Shown one piece after another: positions 37,836-46,517 of a DNA stretch of 64,000 nucleotides; the stretch's first letter is position 1; the number at the start of each line of letters is the position of its first letter. The position numbers were made by a program, and so were the translations under genes. The notes under the pieces were generated by a model, which did no database searches, was not told the origin of the DNA, and saw only the letters and a program-made list of their open reading frames with translations. Origin of the DNA: Pseudodonghicola xiamenensis DSM 18339 (GTDB taxonomy: Bacteria > Pseudomonadota > Alphaproteobacteria > Rhodobacterales > Rhodobacteraceae); assembly GCF_000429365.1 (NCBI RefSeq), contig NZ_AUBS01000009.1, forward strand, positions 62,001-126,000, in the 5' to 3' direction.

Positions 37836-38627
37836 TCAGGCGCGATGCGCGCCATCCGCCAGGGTTTTAACATAGGCCAGGACCTCATCCACCGGTTTGC
37901 CGCTGGCGATCTGCGACACGATGGCCGAGCCCACCACGGCGCCGTCGGCGACGCCGGCGATGGCCTGGGCGGTGTCCGGTGTCTTGATACCGAAGCCCAC
38001 GATCACCGGCAGATCGGTTTGCCCCTTGATGCGGGCGACCTCGGGGGCGACATCGCCGGCCTGCGCCGAACCCGCTCCGGTGATGCCGGTGATCGAGACG
38101 TAATAAACGAAGCCTGAGGTGTTCTGCAGCACCTTCGGCAGCCGCTTGTCGTCTGTCGTGGGGGTGGCGAGGCGGATGAAGTTCAGCCCGGCCTCCTGCG
38201 CCGGCAGGCACAGTTCGGCGTCTTCCTCAGGGGGCAGGTCGACCACGATCAGCCCGTCGACACCGGCGGCCTTGGCTGCGTCGAGAAAGGCGGGAACGCC
38301 CATTGAATAGATCGGGTTGTAATATCCCATCAGCACGATCGGGGTGGTGTTGTCGGTTTTGCGGAACTCGGTGGCGAGCGCGAGGGTCTTCTTCAGCGTC
38401 ATGCCCGCGTCGAGCGCGCGCTGGCCAGCGGCCTGGATGGTGGGCCCGTCCGCCATCGGATCGGTAAAGGGCAGGCCCAGTTCGATCACGTCGACGCCGG
38501 CACCGGGTAGGCCCTTGACGATTTCAAGCGAGGTCGCCTCATCCGGGTCGCCCGCCATCACATAGGCGACAAAGGCCTTTTTGCCCTGCGCCTTCAGCGC
38601 GGCGAATTTGGCGTCGATGCGGGTCAT
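37836..38627 (-). CDS. trpA: Tryptophan synthase alpha chain
   Basis: TrpA cleaves indole-3-glycerol phosphate to indole. The 263-residue TIM barrel has [12 protein letters not shown] near the N-terminus, [20 protein letters not shown] with the catalytic Glu and Asp, [12 protein letters not shown], and [13 protein letters not shown] late. The start ATG 38625-38627 has GGAGG upstream. It is not next to trpB: it lies about 7 kb away on the opposite strand, divergent from ychF. Confidence 0.97.
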   Translation of the reverse strand: MTRIDAKFAALKAQGKKAFVAYVMAGDPDEATSLEIVKGLPGAGVDVIELGLPFTDPMADGPTIQAAGQRALDAGMTLKKTLALATEFRKTDNTTPIVLMGYYNPIYSMGVPAFLDAAKAAGVDGLIVVDLPPEEDAELCLPAQEAGLNFIRLATPTTDDKRLPKVLQNTSGFVYYVSITGITGAGSAQAGDVAPEVARIKGQTDLPVIVGFGIKTPDTAQAIAGVADGAVVGSAIVSQIASGKPVDEVLAYVKTLADGAHRA

Positions 38628-38792
38628 GGCTGGCCTCCGTCTGTGGGTCGGGCTTGGTTTGGCGAATACGCAGGGGGAAATCAATGCCAAAGGCCGGGTG
38701 GGGTGGACGAAATCCGGAGCGGGTTTCATCCTGTTTTCCGTGTGGGAAAGCGGTGGGGCATGCTTTTGGTCGGAGTTGCCCGGAAAACTGCA

Positions 38793-38835
38793 TCGGACAT
38801 CGCCGGCTTCCGGGCCGGAAACCGGCGATGTCCGA
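38793..38835. repeat. 43-bp near-perfect palindrome between trpA and ychF
   Basis: TCGGACATCGCCGG (38793-38806) is matched exactly by CCGGCGATGTCCGA (38822-38835), and the spacer holds TTCCGG-G-CCGGAA. The whole is one 43-bp palindrome with a single mismatch and no T-tract. It lies in the divergent gap, so a regulator site or a REP-like repeat is possible. Confidence 0.6.
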
Positions 38836-38906
38836 AGACGTCGCCCGTTGCAGAGTGGGCTCTGACCGCATAGAAGGCGCCGAAACCGATGATGCGGAGG
38901 GCCGAG

Positions 38907-40004
38907 ATGGGCTTCAAGATGGGGATCGTGGGGCTGCCCAACGTGGGCAAGTCCACTCTGTTCAATGCGCTGACCAAGACGGCCGCCGCGCAGGCGGCGA
39001 ATTTCCCGTTCTGCACGATCGAGCCCAACGTGGGTGAGGTCGCGGTGCCCGACGCGCGGCTCGACAAACTGGCCGAGGTGGCGGGCTCGAAGACCATCAT
39101 TCCGACCCGGATGACCTTTGTCGACATCGCGGGCCTGGTGAAGGGCGCCTCGAAGGGCGAGGGCCTTGGTAACCAGTTCCTTGCCAATATCCGCGAGGTC
39201 GACGCGATCGCCCACGTCCTGCGCTGTTTCGAGGATGGCGACATCACCCATGTCGAGGGCCGGGTCGATCCGGTCGCCGATGCCGAGACCATCGAGACCG
39301 AGCTGATGCTGGCCGATCTCGAATCCATCGAGAAACGCCGCGCCAACCTGGTGCGCAAGCTGAAGGGCAACGACAAGGAAGCCCAGCAGCAGGATCGCCT
39401 TCTGGCCGCCGCCCAGGCCGCCATCGAGGACGGCAAGCCCGCCCGCACCGTCGAGGTCGATGCCGAGGACGCCCGCGCCTGGAAGCTGTTGCAACTGCTG
39501 ACCACCAAGCCGGTCCTTTATGTTTGCAACGTCGCCGAGGAAGACGCCGCCGAGGGCAACGCCTTTTCCGCCGCCGTCGCCAAGATGGCCGCGGAACAGG
39601 GCAACGCCCATGTGGTGATCTCCGCCCGGATCGAGGAGGAGATCAGCCAGCTCGACGCCGAAGAGGCCGAGATGTTCCTGGGCGAGATGGGGCTGGAAGA
39701 GCCGGGGCTCGACCGGCTGATCCGTGCCGGCTATGAGCTGTTGCATCTGGAAACCTATTTCACCGTTGGCCCGAAAGAGGCCCGCGCCTGGACCATCCGC
39801 GCCGGGACCTCGGCGCCGCAGGCCGCTGGTGTGATCCACGGCGATTTCGAAAAGGGCTTCATCCGCGCCGAGACCATTGCCTATGACGATTTCGTCACCT
39901 GTGGCGGCGAGACGGGCGCCAAGGAGGCCGGCAAGATGCGGGCAGAGGGCAAGGGATACATCGTCAAGGACGGCGATGTGATGCACTTCCTGTTCAACAC
40001 CTGA
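38907..40004 (+). CDS. ychF: Redox-responsive ATPase YchF (OBG family)
   Basis: YchF is an Obg-family P-loop protein that prefers ATP over GTP and interacts with ribosomes. The 365-residue protein has [12 protein letters not shown] (G1), [28 protein letters not shown] (G3), and a C-terminal TGS domain with FFTVG-like [12 protein letters not shown] and a MHFLFN end. The G4 motif region lacks the usual NKxD, as in the family. ATG 38907 has CGGAGG six bases upstream. It is monocistronic. Confidence 0.96.
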   Translation: MGFKMGIVGLPNVGKSTLFNALTKTAAAQAANFPFCTIEPNVGEVAVPDARLDKLAEVAGSKTIIPTRMTFVDIAGLVKGASKGEGLGNQFLANIREVDAIAHVLRCFEDGDITHVEGRVDPVADAETIETELMLADLESIEKRRANLVRKLKGNDKEAQQQDRLLAAAQAAIEDGKPARTVEVDAEDARAWKLLQLLTTKPVLYVCNVAEEDAAEGNAFSAAVAKMAAEQGNAHVVISARIEEEISQLDAEEAEMFLGEMGLEEPGLDRLIRAGYELLHLETYFTVGPKEARAWTIRAGTSAPQAAGVIHGDFEKGFIRAETIAYDDFVTCGGETGAKEAGKMRAEGKGYIVKDGDVMHFLFNT

Positions 40005-40007
40005 TCC

Positions 40008-40061
40008 GTCACGATCCGATCGTGACCGCCCCGCGCGCCAACGTCTGGCGGCGGGGCTTTT
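40008..40061 (+). terminator. Tandem hairpins after ychF, the second a terminator
   Basis: GTCACGAT/ATCGTGAC (40008-40026) forms a first 8-bp hairpin. GCCCCGC (40028-40034) and GCGGGGC (40051-40057) form the second, followed by TTTT. The second is a good intrinsic terminator. Confidence 0.8.
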
Positions 40062-40466
40062 GCGTGATCTCCCGGGCTTCTCCGCTTGCTGGGCGGATCG
40101 CGAGAACAGCCTTGGTGGTCTCGAATAAGTTCGAATTAGACGGTCCCTGGCACCCCGGGCCGAGTGAAACAGCTTGTCTGACCCCGGGGCGGGAGAAGCT
40201 TGTTTCCATCACGTAGGTTCACCGCCTCTGGCAGGGGAGTGGATCGGCACCATCGGCCAGGATCCCGACCCGAGATTGCATTGCGCTCAGGAAGGGGCGC
40301 GCGGCCGGAGCTGGTGACGCGCGCCGGACCGCGCCGCCGGTTCAAAGCTACGCCGCGCCGTCAGGTTTTCATCGGGTGGGGCGGTCGGGTGTTCTGTCAG
40401 GGAAATCGCTTTTTCATGTGTTTTTGGCCTTGTTCTTCCGCGCGGATGACTGATAGACGGGTCGAC
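40062..40466. other. Non-coding stretch before tRNA-Ser
   Basis: About 400 bases with no convincing reading frame. It should hold the tRNA promoter, but I could not pick one with confidence. Nothing else is recognised. Confidence 0.5.
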
Positions 40467-40556
40467 GGAGACGTGGCCGAGTGGTCGAAGGCGCTCCCCT
40501 GCTAAGGGAGTAGGCCCGGAAGGGTCTCGTGGGTTCGAATCCCATCGTCTCCGCCA
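40467..40556 (+). tRNA. tRNA-Ser (anticodon GCU)
   Basis: The 90-base gene has acceptor arms GGAGACG (40467-40473) and CGTCTCC (40546-40552), discriminator G and encoded CCA (40554-40556). The anticodon stem CTCCC/GGGAG carries the loop CTGCTAA with GCT at 40501-40503, which reads AGC/AGU serine codons. A long variable arm (TAGGCCCGGAAGGGTCTC) confirms a class II tRNA, and GTTCGAATC is the T loop. Confidence 0.97.
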
Positions 40557-41213
40557 CCCACCATTGAAATCATTGATAAATTTGGCGAAGTCGGCGCGAT
40601 GTTCATCTCGCAGTCCGTCAACTTATTTGCGCTTTGATGCGCCGAAGTGCATGTGGTGTTGGACGCGAATACATGCAGGACCAGCGACGTGGTCAGAAGG
40701 TCCGCGAAGATTCGGATAAACACGGCCTCTTGCTCGAGAGCTTCCTGCGGCGGTGGCGCGTTTTGTCGACCGTGGGCTGCCGTCGCGGCGTATCACCGCA
40801 AACCACCGCGATTGATGAACGTCATCCCGCTCAAAATCCGTTTGTGAGAGCGGCGGCTTTTCTGCGGAAAAGGGCAGGGGTTTATTTTTGCTTCAGTGAC
40901 CCGGAAAAGCTGTCTCATGTTCAACGTCTCTTTCAGAGGCGGCGAACATGGCCTTCGCCCAAATTCAATGGAGGCCGAGCCTGGAAGACAGGGGGGGGCG
41001 GTCATGACCCGCGCCTGCGCGGATGGGGCTTCACGTTATGAGCGAGCGTGATAGACTGGCATGACTACAGAGGGGAGGGCCCGGCTCGGTCACCCCTCTG
41101 AGCGGGCAGAGCTCCCGGAAGGCGCAGAAATTTCCTGCGATTCAATGGATTATATGGCCTGAGTCCTGCACGATGTGGGGAGAGGCTTGAAAATATTGGC
41201 TAACGAAGACACC
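40557..41213. other. Long non-coding region downstream of tRNA-Ser
   Basis: About 650 bases with lower GC than the surroundings, especially in the first 100 bases. No reading frame looks like a real protein, and no integrase fragment or copy of the tRNA 3' end was found. It could be decayed DNA at a former insertion point next to the tRNA. Confidence 0.5.
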
Positions 41214-42386
41214 ATGACATCCTCTTCTCTTCTCGAAATCAGGAAACGTGCCGTCACATTGCGGGCGCAGGGGCAATTTCTTGAAGCCGCAGAAACCTAT
41301 GCTTTTGTGGCGGAAAGGCTTCCGTCAAGTAACGCCGGCCTGTTCGCCGCCTATGCGCTGCGCGATGCCGGAAAGCTCGAACAAGCCCGCCAGGCATTCG
41401 AAGCTTATGCAGAGGGGCATCCTGAGGACTTTGACGGTTGGGTGGGGCTTGGGACCTTCCTCAAGCGTCATGGACATTACGAAGCGGCGAGGGAGCCGTT
41501 GCGGCGTGCTCTGGCCATCCGGGAGGATGTGCCCGTCCGCAACGCCTATATTGCATCGCTCTGGCGTACAGGCGCCTTTGACCAGGCCCAAAAAGAGGGG
41601 CTGAAAAACCTGCAGAGAAAGCAGGAGCTGGCATTCGAGACGTTTTCGAACTCTCCCTTTAAGAACTACAAGCTGGCTGAAGGTGGGCGCGGGTTCGATC
41701 CCGAAAACCGCGAGAAAAACATCATTGCGTTCTCGCTTTGGGGCGATCGTCCCGAATATGTGACCGGCGCAATCGTGAATGCCCAGATCGCGCAGCATAT
41801 TTATGTGCGCTGGACGCCTCGGTTCTATTGCGACACGACGGTTCCACATGATGCGCGCGAGGCTTTGAAAGCCTATGGTGCGCAGGTGGTTCTGATGACA
41901 AAGCCTGAACATGCCAGAATTCGGCCCATGTGGCGCTTTCTGGCTGCGGATGATCCCGATATCAATGTCTTCGTGTGTCGTGACTCGGATTCACGGCTGA
42001 ATGCGAAGGAACTTCTTGCCGTCCACGATTGGGTCGAGTCCGGGAAGCGGTTTCATGTCATGAGGGACCACATCTATCATCATGAATTGATACTCGCCGG
42101 TATGTGGGGCGGGACGGCGGGCGTTTTGCCGAACCTGGGTGATTGGCTGAACAGTGCCTCTGCGTATTTCGATAACCGGTTCGGCGATCAGGCCTTCCTG
42201 GCGGATATGATCTGGCCGCTGATCCAGGGCGATGTGCGGATACATGACACGGCCTACGGTTTTCCCGATGGTACAGCGTTTCCCCGGGGCTATGACCTTC
42301 CTGGCTTGATCCATGTGGGGGGGGCGACGAAAACGATGCCGCATTGGTCAAAGTACGTTCAGATGCCGAAGCCCGAGCAGGCATGA
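41214..42386 (+). CDS. TPR protein with glycosyltransferase-like C-terminal domain
   Basis: The 390-residue protein starts at ATG 41214 (GAAG five bases upstream). Residues ~5-140 form three to four TPR-like helix pairs (GQFLEAAETYAFVAERLP, GKLEQARQAFEAYAEGHP, GHYEAAREPLRRALAI). Residues ~165-380 resemble a GT-A glycosyltransferase: IIAFSLWGD, IYVRWTPRFYCD, then VFVCRDSDSRLN with a DxD-like DSD, and HHELILAGMWGG. A role in making a surface glycan is inferred. GC is lower and codon use less biased than in flanking housekeeping genes, and it lies alone beside tRNA-Ser, which suggests acquisition. Confidence 0.8.
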   Translation: MTSSSLLEIRKRAVTLRAQGQFLEAAETYAFVAERLPSSNAGLFAAYALRDAGKLEQARQAFEAYAEGHPEDFDGWVGLGTFLKRHGHYEAAREPLRRALAIREDVPVRNAYIASLWRTGAFDQAQKEGLKNLQRKQELAFETFSNSPFKNYKLAEGGRGFDPENREKNIIAFSLWGDRPEYVTGAIVNAQIAQHIYVRWTPRFYCDTTVPHDAREALKAYGAQVVLMTKPEHARIRPMWRFLAADDPDINVFVCRDSDSRLNAKELLAVHDWVESGKRFHVMRDHIYHHELILAGMWGGTAGVLPNLGDWLNSASAYFDNRFGDQAFLADMIWPLIQGDVRIHDTAYGFPDGTAFPRGYDLPGLIHVGGATKTMPHWSKYVQMPKPEQA

Positions 42387-43156
42387 CCCAGGTTTTGTTA
42401 TCTTGTTCTTTCGATTTCAGATTGAGACCTGTTTCTGGCGCGCTCAGGGGCAAGAGCAGCACGAAGGCCAGTAAACAATGGACAACCGTATCTGGGATGG
42501 TCGGCAGAATTGCCGGAGACGGGTCTTTCCGCCGATCCTGAGGGGCAGGACCTCGTGATTTTTGGGGGGAGGTCAGGCCGTTGCGTCCGAATGCTTCCGT
42601 GCGTGGGCAGGATATATTGTCCTCACCCCCAATGAGATCGTGGACTACGCACTTTCGACCGACAGGTCCGTCATCTGCCCCGCGCGCCCCGACAAGGCCG
42701 CTGCCGAGGGCATGACTTTTGTTCTGGACGCGATCGGCATCAGAGCCGGAGAGATTCATCCTGAACTCGATCCACCAGATGCCGGGACTGAACTCCTACT
42801 GCCAGCTCATGCTCTGACGGCTCTATAAATCGTCACAGCATGGTTCCCGTCGGGCCTAGACGGTGGTCTCCGCAATGAGGGGGATGAACGGGAAAGGCCC
42901 GCCCGACGAGAGCCCGCCCGACGAGAGCCCGCCGGATGACGGCGGTAGCGGGGAGCCTGGGGCGCGCGCTTTGGGTCGGGTGCAAATAGGGCCCGGGATA
43001 AAGGCCAAATCATCGCGGATTTCACCGGAATCGGACGGGTCCACGGAAGCAGGTCAGATGTGGAACCTGCCCGCGCTACCGCGTTTGCCGCCAGGCCGGG
43101 GCGCGTTCAGGCCGGTGCAGGTGATCGCTGTCCTCGCAGGGGGGAGAGGCCGGCGG
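42387..43156. other. 770-base region without a recognised gene
   Basis: Short frames exist on both strands but none resembles a known protein. The region holds the 15-bp tandem repeat at 42897-42941. The downstream part lies beyond the 3' end of the transglutaminase operon, a place where related operons elsewhere carry an Anbu-type peptidase gene; none is visible here. Confidence 0.5.
42897..42941. repeat. Three 15-bp tandem repeats
   Basis: GCCCGCCCGACGAGA occurs twice head to tail (42897-42911, 42912-42926) and a third degenerate copy follows (42927-42941). The unit is a multiple of three and would read PPDES on the plus strand, but no supported gene contains it. Confidence 0.75.
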
Positions 43157-44044
43157 TCAGGCTGTCTCTTCCAGTGGGATGACATCGACGGCCTGATGGC
43201 TTTCCTGGCCGCCGGCCGAGCGGATGGCGCCGCGGACCGGGGCCACATCGCCATAGTCGCGGCCATGACCGACAGTGATGTAATCGGTGCAGGCGTATTG
43301 GTCGTTGGTGGGATCAAATTCGATCCAGCCCATTTCCTGCCCGACCCAGGCGCGTACCCAGGCGTGCATCGCGTCTGCGCCTTCCAGCCGTGGCTGGCCC
43401 GGCGGTGGAAAAGTCCGCAGAAAGCCCGAGACATAGCCGGCAGGGATGCCGATGCCGCGCAAGGCGGCGATCATGATATGGGTGAAATCCTGACAGACCC
43501 CATGCCGGTTGGCGAAGGCCTCGGCCGGGGGGGTATCGACGGTGGTTGCCTCCGGATCGAAGCTCATGTCGCGGTTCAGCGCATGGCCCACGGCCTCGAC
43601 CGCCTGCATTGCGGTCATCCCCGGACGTAGCAGGGCCCGGGCGTATTTCGTCGTTTCGATCATCGGCCCGACCATCTGCGAGGCGGCGCTGAAGTGATGC
43701 GGGGAGTCGGGAGCCAGGGAATGCTGTCCGGCCAGGTCCTGTGCCAGAGCCGCGAGTGGGGGCGACAGATCGAAAGGTTGCGGCGCAGCTATTCGTTCGA
43801 CCTGAGCACTCAGGCTCAGCTCAACGGCCTCGATCGGCTGGTGCCAGGCCACGATGCTGGTGGCATTGCCGAAGAAATCCACCCGGTCGTGACGTTCGTC
43901 CGGTCGCGGCGTGACCTCAAGCAGGCGTCGGGGCACCCGCTGCAGGCCGGGCATGTCCGAAGGCAGTAGTCGCAGGATGTTGCGGGCCCGGTCCGAGGTC
44001 GCTTTGTAGCTGTAGCCGATCGTCAGCTTGATATCGTAGAGCAT
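43157..44044 (-). CDS. Transglutaminase-like cysteine peptidase family protein
   Basis: The 295-residue protein has a bacterial transglutaminase N-terminal beta domain (residues ~1-85) and a transglutaminase core (~150-260). The triad is complete: Cys184 (HGVCQDFTH), His227 (DAMHAWV) and Asp244 (WIEFDPTND). In bacteria this fold mostly cleaves or exchanges peptide bonds rather than cross-linking. It has no signal peptide. It is the third gene of the operon, four bases after the ATP-grasp gene, and the second transglutaminase in it. Confidence 0.93.
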   Translation of the reverse strand: MLYDIKLTIGYSYKATSDRARNILRLLPSDMPGLQRVPRRLLEVTPRPDERHDRVDFFGNATSIVAWHQPIEAVELSLSAQVERIAAPQPFDLSPPLAALAQDLAGQHSLAPDSPHHFSAASQMVGPMIETTKYARALLRPGMTAMQAVEAVGHALNRDMSFDPEATTVDTPPAEAFANRHGVCQDFTHIMIAALRGIGIPAGYVSGFLRTFPPPGQPRLEGADAMHAWVRAWVGQEMGWIEFDPTNDQYACTDYITVGHGRDYGDVAPVRGAIRSAGGQESHQAVDVIPLEETA

Positions 44045-44048
44045 CGGA

Positions 44049-46487
44049 TCACCGCAGATAAGAGGTGGAAAGTCGGTCGGAAATCACCGCCAGCTCGTCG
44101 CGCAGGCGCCACAGGCGTTCGGTGGTGATCTCGGCCGGGTTGGCGCAGGCGATTTCGGCCTCGAGCGGCAGGATCGCGCGCAACAGGTGCGACGGTCGGC
44201 CATGCACCTGGGCTCCGGGCAGCGCCTCGGCCAGTTGCCGCAGGCGCCGGATCATGAACAGCAGCGCCCGCGGATTGTCAGCGTCGAGCGCCAGCAGATC
44301 GACCACGGTGTCGCGGTTGGTCTCGACCCGGAACCGCCGCTGATGGGTGATCACACTGTCGCCCACCTCGACCGCCAGGTCGAGCGAGCCCTGCGGCGCC
44401 TCTTCGGCGGTGAAGACCGCCAGCAGCGAGGCCATGGCATCCGCCCGTTCCAGCGCGCGGCCGAGGCTGAGGAAATGCCAGCCGGAAAACCGGTACATGT
44501 TTTCATGCACCAGGCCGGTGATGCCGGCGATCTTGCGTACCAGAACCGACATGGCGCGGGCGCAGTCGTCGCCGGGCTGTGCGGTGCCGGTCATCCGGCT
44601 GGTGGTTTTCAGCAGGTCGTTCAGCGCGGCCCAGCCATCGGTGGAAAACCGGTCGCGCACCTTGCCGGCGCAGGCCCGGGCCGAGGCGATCCGGCCGATC
44701 AGCGCCTCGGGGATGGTCTGCGACAGATCGAACCCATAACCCTTGAGGTAGCTGCGCAGCGCCTTCAGCCGGGGATCGTTGCGGTTGTCGGTCTCGGCCA
44801 GGCGCAGGTGATAGGCGCGGATCAGCCGGACGGCATCCTCGGTTCGTTCCAGATAACGGCCCAGCCAATAGAGGTTATCCGCCGCCCGTGCCGGCAGGAT
44901 ACCGGGGGCGGCCCGGCGGTAATCGCGCCCCTCGGGCTGGCTGGGCACGTTGCGGTGGACCGGGCGGTCCGAGACCACCCAGACATCGGCGACCGAGCCG
45001 CCGCGCTGCATCGCAAGCGCAGTGGTATCCTCGGGGCGACCGATGCGGGCATAGCCGCCCTTCATGAACTGCCAGCCGGTTTCGGTCCGGGCGGCGAAGA
45101 CGCGTACTGTCATCGGGCAGGGCACTACCCGGCCGCTGCCACTGCTGCCGTCGGCCTCGATTTCTTCTTCCCAGGCGGGGGTGGTCGACAGGGTGACCGC
45201 TTCCTGGCCGACCAGCCGGTCGCCGGCGCGTTCCAGCCATTCGGCGATCGACCCGGCTGCCTCGCCCTTGAACTGACCGCCGAGCGCTATGGTGGCGCCC
45301 AGATCGAACGGCAGGTCGACCGAATCCGCCGGACCGATCAACATGTTCTGGGCATTGTCGCGCACCCAGGTGCGTTCGGGGGCGCCGCCGCACCACCAGG
45401 TGGCAATATTGGGCAGCTTGAGCGGCTGGCCCATCAGCACCTCGGATATCCGCGGCAGGAAGGCCATCATCGCCCGCATTTCCAAGATGCCTGACCCCAG
45501 CGCGTTCGCCATGGCGAGATTACCGGCACGCACCGCTTCCATCAGCCCCGGCGTGCCGATGTGAGAACTGTGATCGAACTCCAACGGGTCGGCAAAGCTG
45601 GCGTCGATTCGGCGCCAGAGCATGCCCAGGGGTTTCGGCCCCTCGATGGTGCGCACCATCGCTTCACCGTTCTCGACCAGCAGATCCTCACCCTCAAGCA
45701 GCATCATGCCGAGATAGCGGGCGATATAGGTATGTTCGTAATAGGTATCGTTCGAAGGCCCCGGCGTCAGGATGCCGCCGGTGCGCGGCGTTTCGAACCG
45801 GGGCGAGGCCAGCGTCTCCATCGCGTCGCGGAAACTGCTGAAGAAGCCGGCGAGCTTGTGGATATAGGCGCGCGGGAAGCGTTCGGGAAAAATCCGTCCG
45901 GTCGCCATCCGGTTTTCCAAGGCAAAGCCCGCGCCCGAGGGCGCTTGGGTCCGGTCGCCCAGCACGAACCACGACCCGTCAGGCGACCGGCCGATCTCGA
46001 AGGCGAGGAAATGCAGATAATGCCCGCCGCGCGGAGGTACGCCCACCATCGGGCGCAGCCAATGCGGCGACCGCGCCACCAGTTCCGCCGGCAGATGATT
46101 GTCGGCAACAAGCTGCGCGGGGCCATAGAGATCGGCCATCACCAGTTCGAGCAGATCGGCGCGCTGCGTCAGCCCCGCGCAGATCTGGGTCCACTCGTCT
46201 TCGTGCAGGATCACCGGGATATGGCTCAGCGGCCAGTCTCGCTCCACCAGGGGGTCGGTGGAATACTGGCGAAAGAAGACGCCGGCATCGCGCAGATACT
46301 GGTTGCCTTTCTCGAACCGCGTGCGCACCTCCTCGGGGCTGAGCCGTGCGAAGCGATCCACGAAACGGCGCCAGACCGGTCGCATCTTGCCGTTCTCGTC
46401 GAACAACTCGTCGGCTACACCGGGATGCTGCCGGTAATCGGCGAAAAAATCCGGCGCGAAGATGTCTTGCTGGGCACCAGGGGGCAT
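44049..46487 (-). CDS. Circularly permuted ATP-grasp fused to alpha-E domain
   Basis: The 812-residue protein has two parts. Residues ~1-480 match the circularly permuted ATP-grasp type 2 family (FAPDFFADYRQHPGVADELFDE, PPRGGHYLHFLAFEIGRSPDG, GILTPGPSNDTYYEHTYIARYLG, SGILEMRAMMAFLPRISE). Residues ~500-812 are the all-helical alpha-E domain (LPARAADNLYWLGRYLERTED, then SWHFLSLGRALERADAMASLL-like GWHFLSLGRALERAD). ATP-grasp enzymes join a carboxylate to an amine, so this should build an amide or peptide bond. It is cytoplasmic. It is flanked 30 bases upstream and four bases downstream by transglutaminase genes. Confidence 0.93.
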   Translation of the reverse strand: MPPGAQQDIFAPDFFADYRQHPGVADELFDENGKMRPVWRRFVDRFARLSPEEVRTRFEKGNQYLRDAGVFFRQYSTDPLVERDWPLSHIPVILHEDEWTQICAGLTQRADLLELVMADLYGPAQLVADNHLPAELVARSPHWLRPMVGVPPRGGHYLHFLAFEIGRSPDGSWFVLGDRTQAPSGAGFALENRMATGRIFPERFPRAYIHKLAGFFSSFRDAMETLASPRFETPRTGGILTPGPSNDTYYEHTYIARYLGMMLLEGEDLLVENGEAMVRTIEGPKPLGMLWRRIDASFADPLEFDHSSHIGTPGLMEAVRAGNLAMANALGSGILEMRAMMAFLPRISEVLMGQPLKLPNIATWWCGGAPERTWVRDNAQNMLIGPADSVDLPFDLGATIALGGQFKGEAAGSIAEWLERAGDRLVGQEAVTLSTTPAWEEEIEADGSSGSGRVVPCPMTVRVFAARTETGWQFMKGGYARIGRPEDTTALAMQRGGSVADVWVVSDRPVHRNVPSQPEGRDYRRAAPGILPARAADNLYWLGRYLERTEDAVRLIRAYHLRLAETDNRNDPRLKALRSYLKGYGFDLSQTIPEALIGRIASARACAGKVRDRFSTDGWAALNDLLKTTSRMTGTAQPGDDCARAMSVLVRKIAGITGLVHENMYRFSGWHFLSLGRALERADAMASLLAVFTAEEAPQGSLDLAVEVGDSVITHQRRFRVETNRDTVVDLLALDADNPRALLFMIRRLRQLAEALPGAQVHGRPSHLLRAILPLEAEIACANPAEITTERLWRLRDELAVISDRLSTSYLR

Positions 46488-46517
46488 GATGATCTCTCAG
46501 TGGTCCCATTCAGAAAA

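Noticed and set aside
38793..38835. Palindrome read as an intrinsic terminator for trpA or ychF
   Set aside because: It lies upstream of both divergent genes and has no T-tract on either strand.
40502..40723. Minus-strand frame ending DDGIRTHETLPGLLP
   Set aside because: The C-terminal part is the reverse complement of tRNA-Ser, a well-known false protein tail. The rest matches nothing.
42562..42828. 88-residue plus-strand frame after the TPR gene
   Set aside because: No convincing ribosome-binding site or family resemblance; a competing frame covers the same DNA on the other strand.
42897..42941. Short repeats considered as a CRISPR array
   Set aside because: The three 15-bp units are directly adjacent with no spacers, and no cas genes are present.
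40467..43156. Genomic island with attachment sites at tRNA-Ser
   Set aside because: No integrase gene and no second copy of the tRNA 3' end was found, so an island could not be called as a mobile element; only the composition hint is reported.
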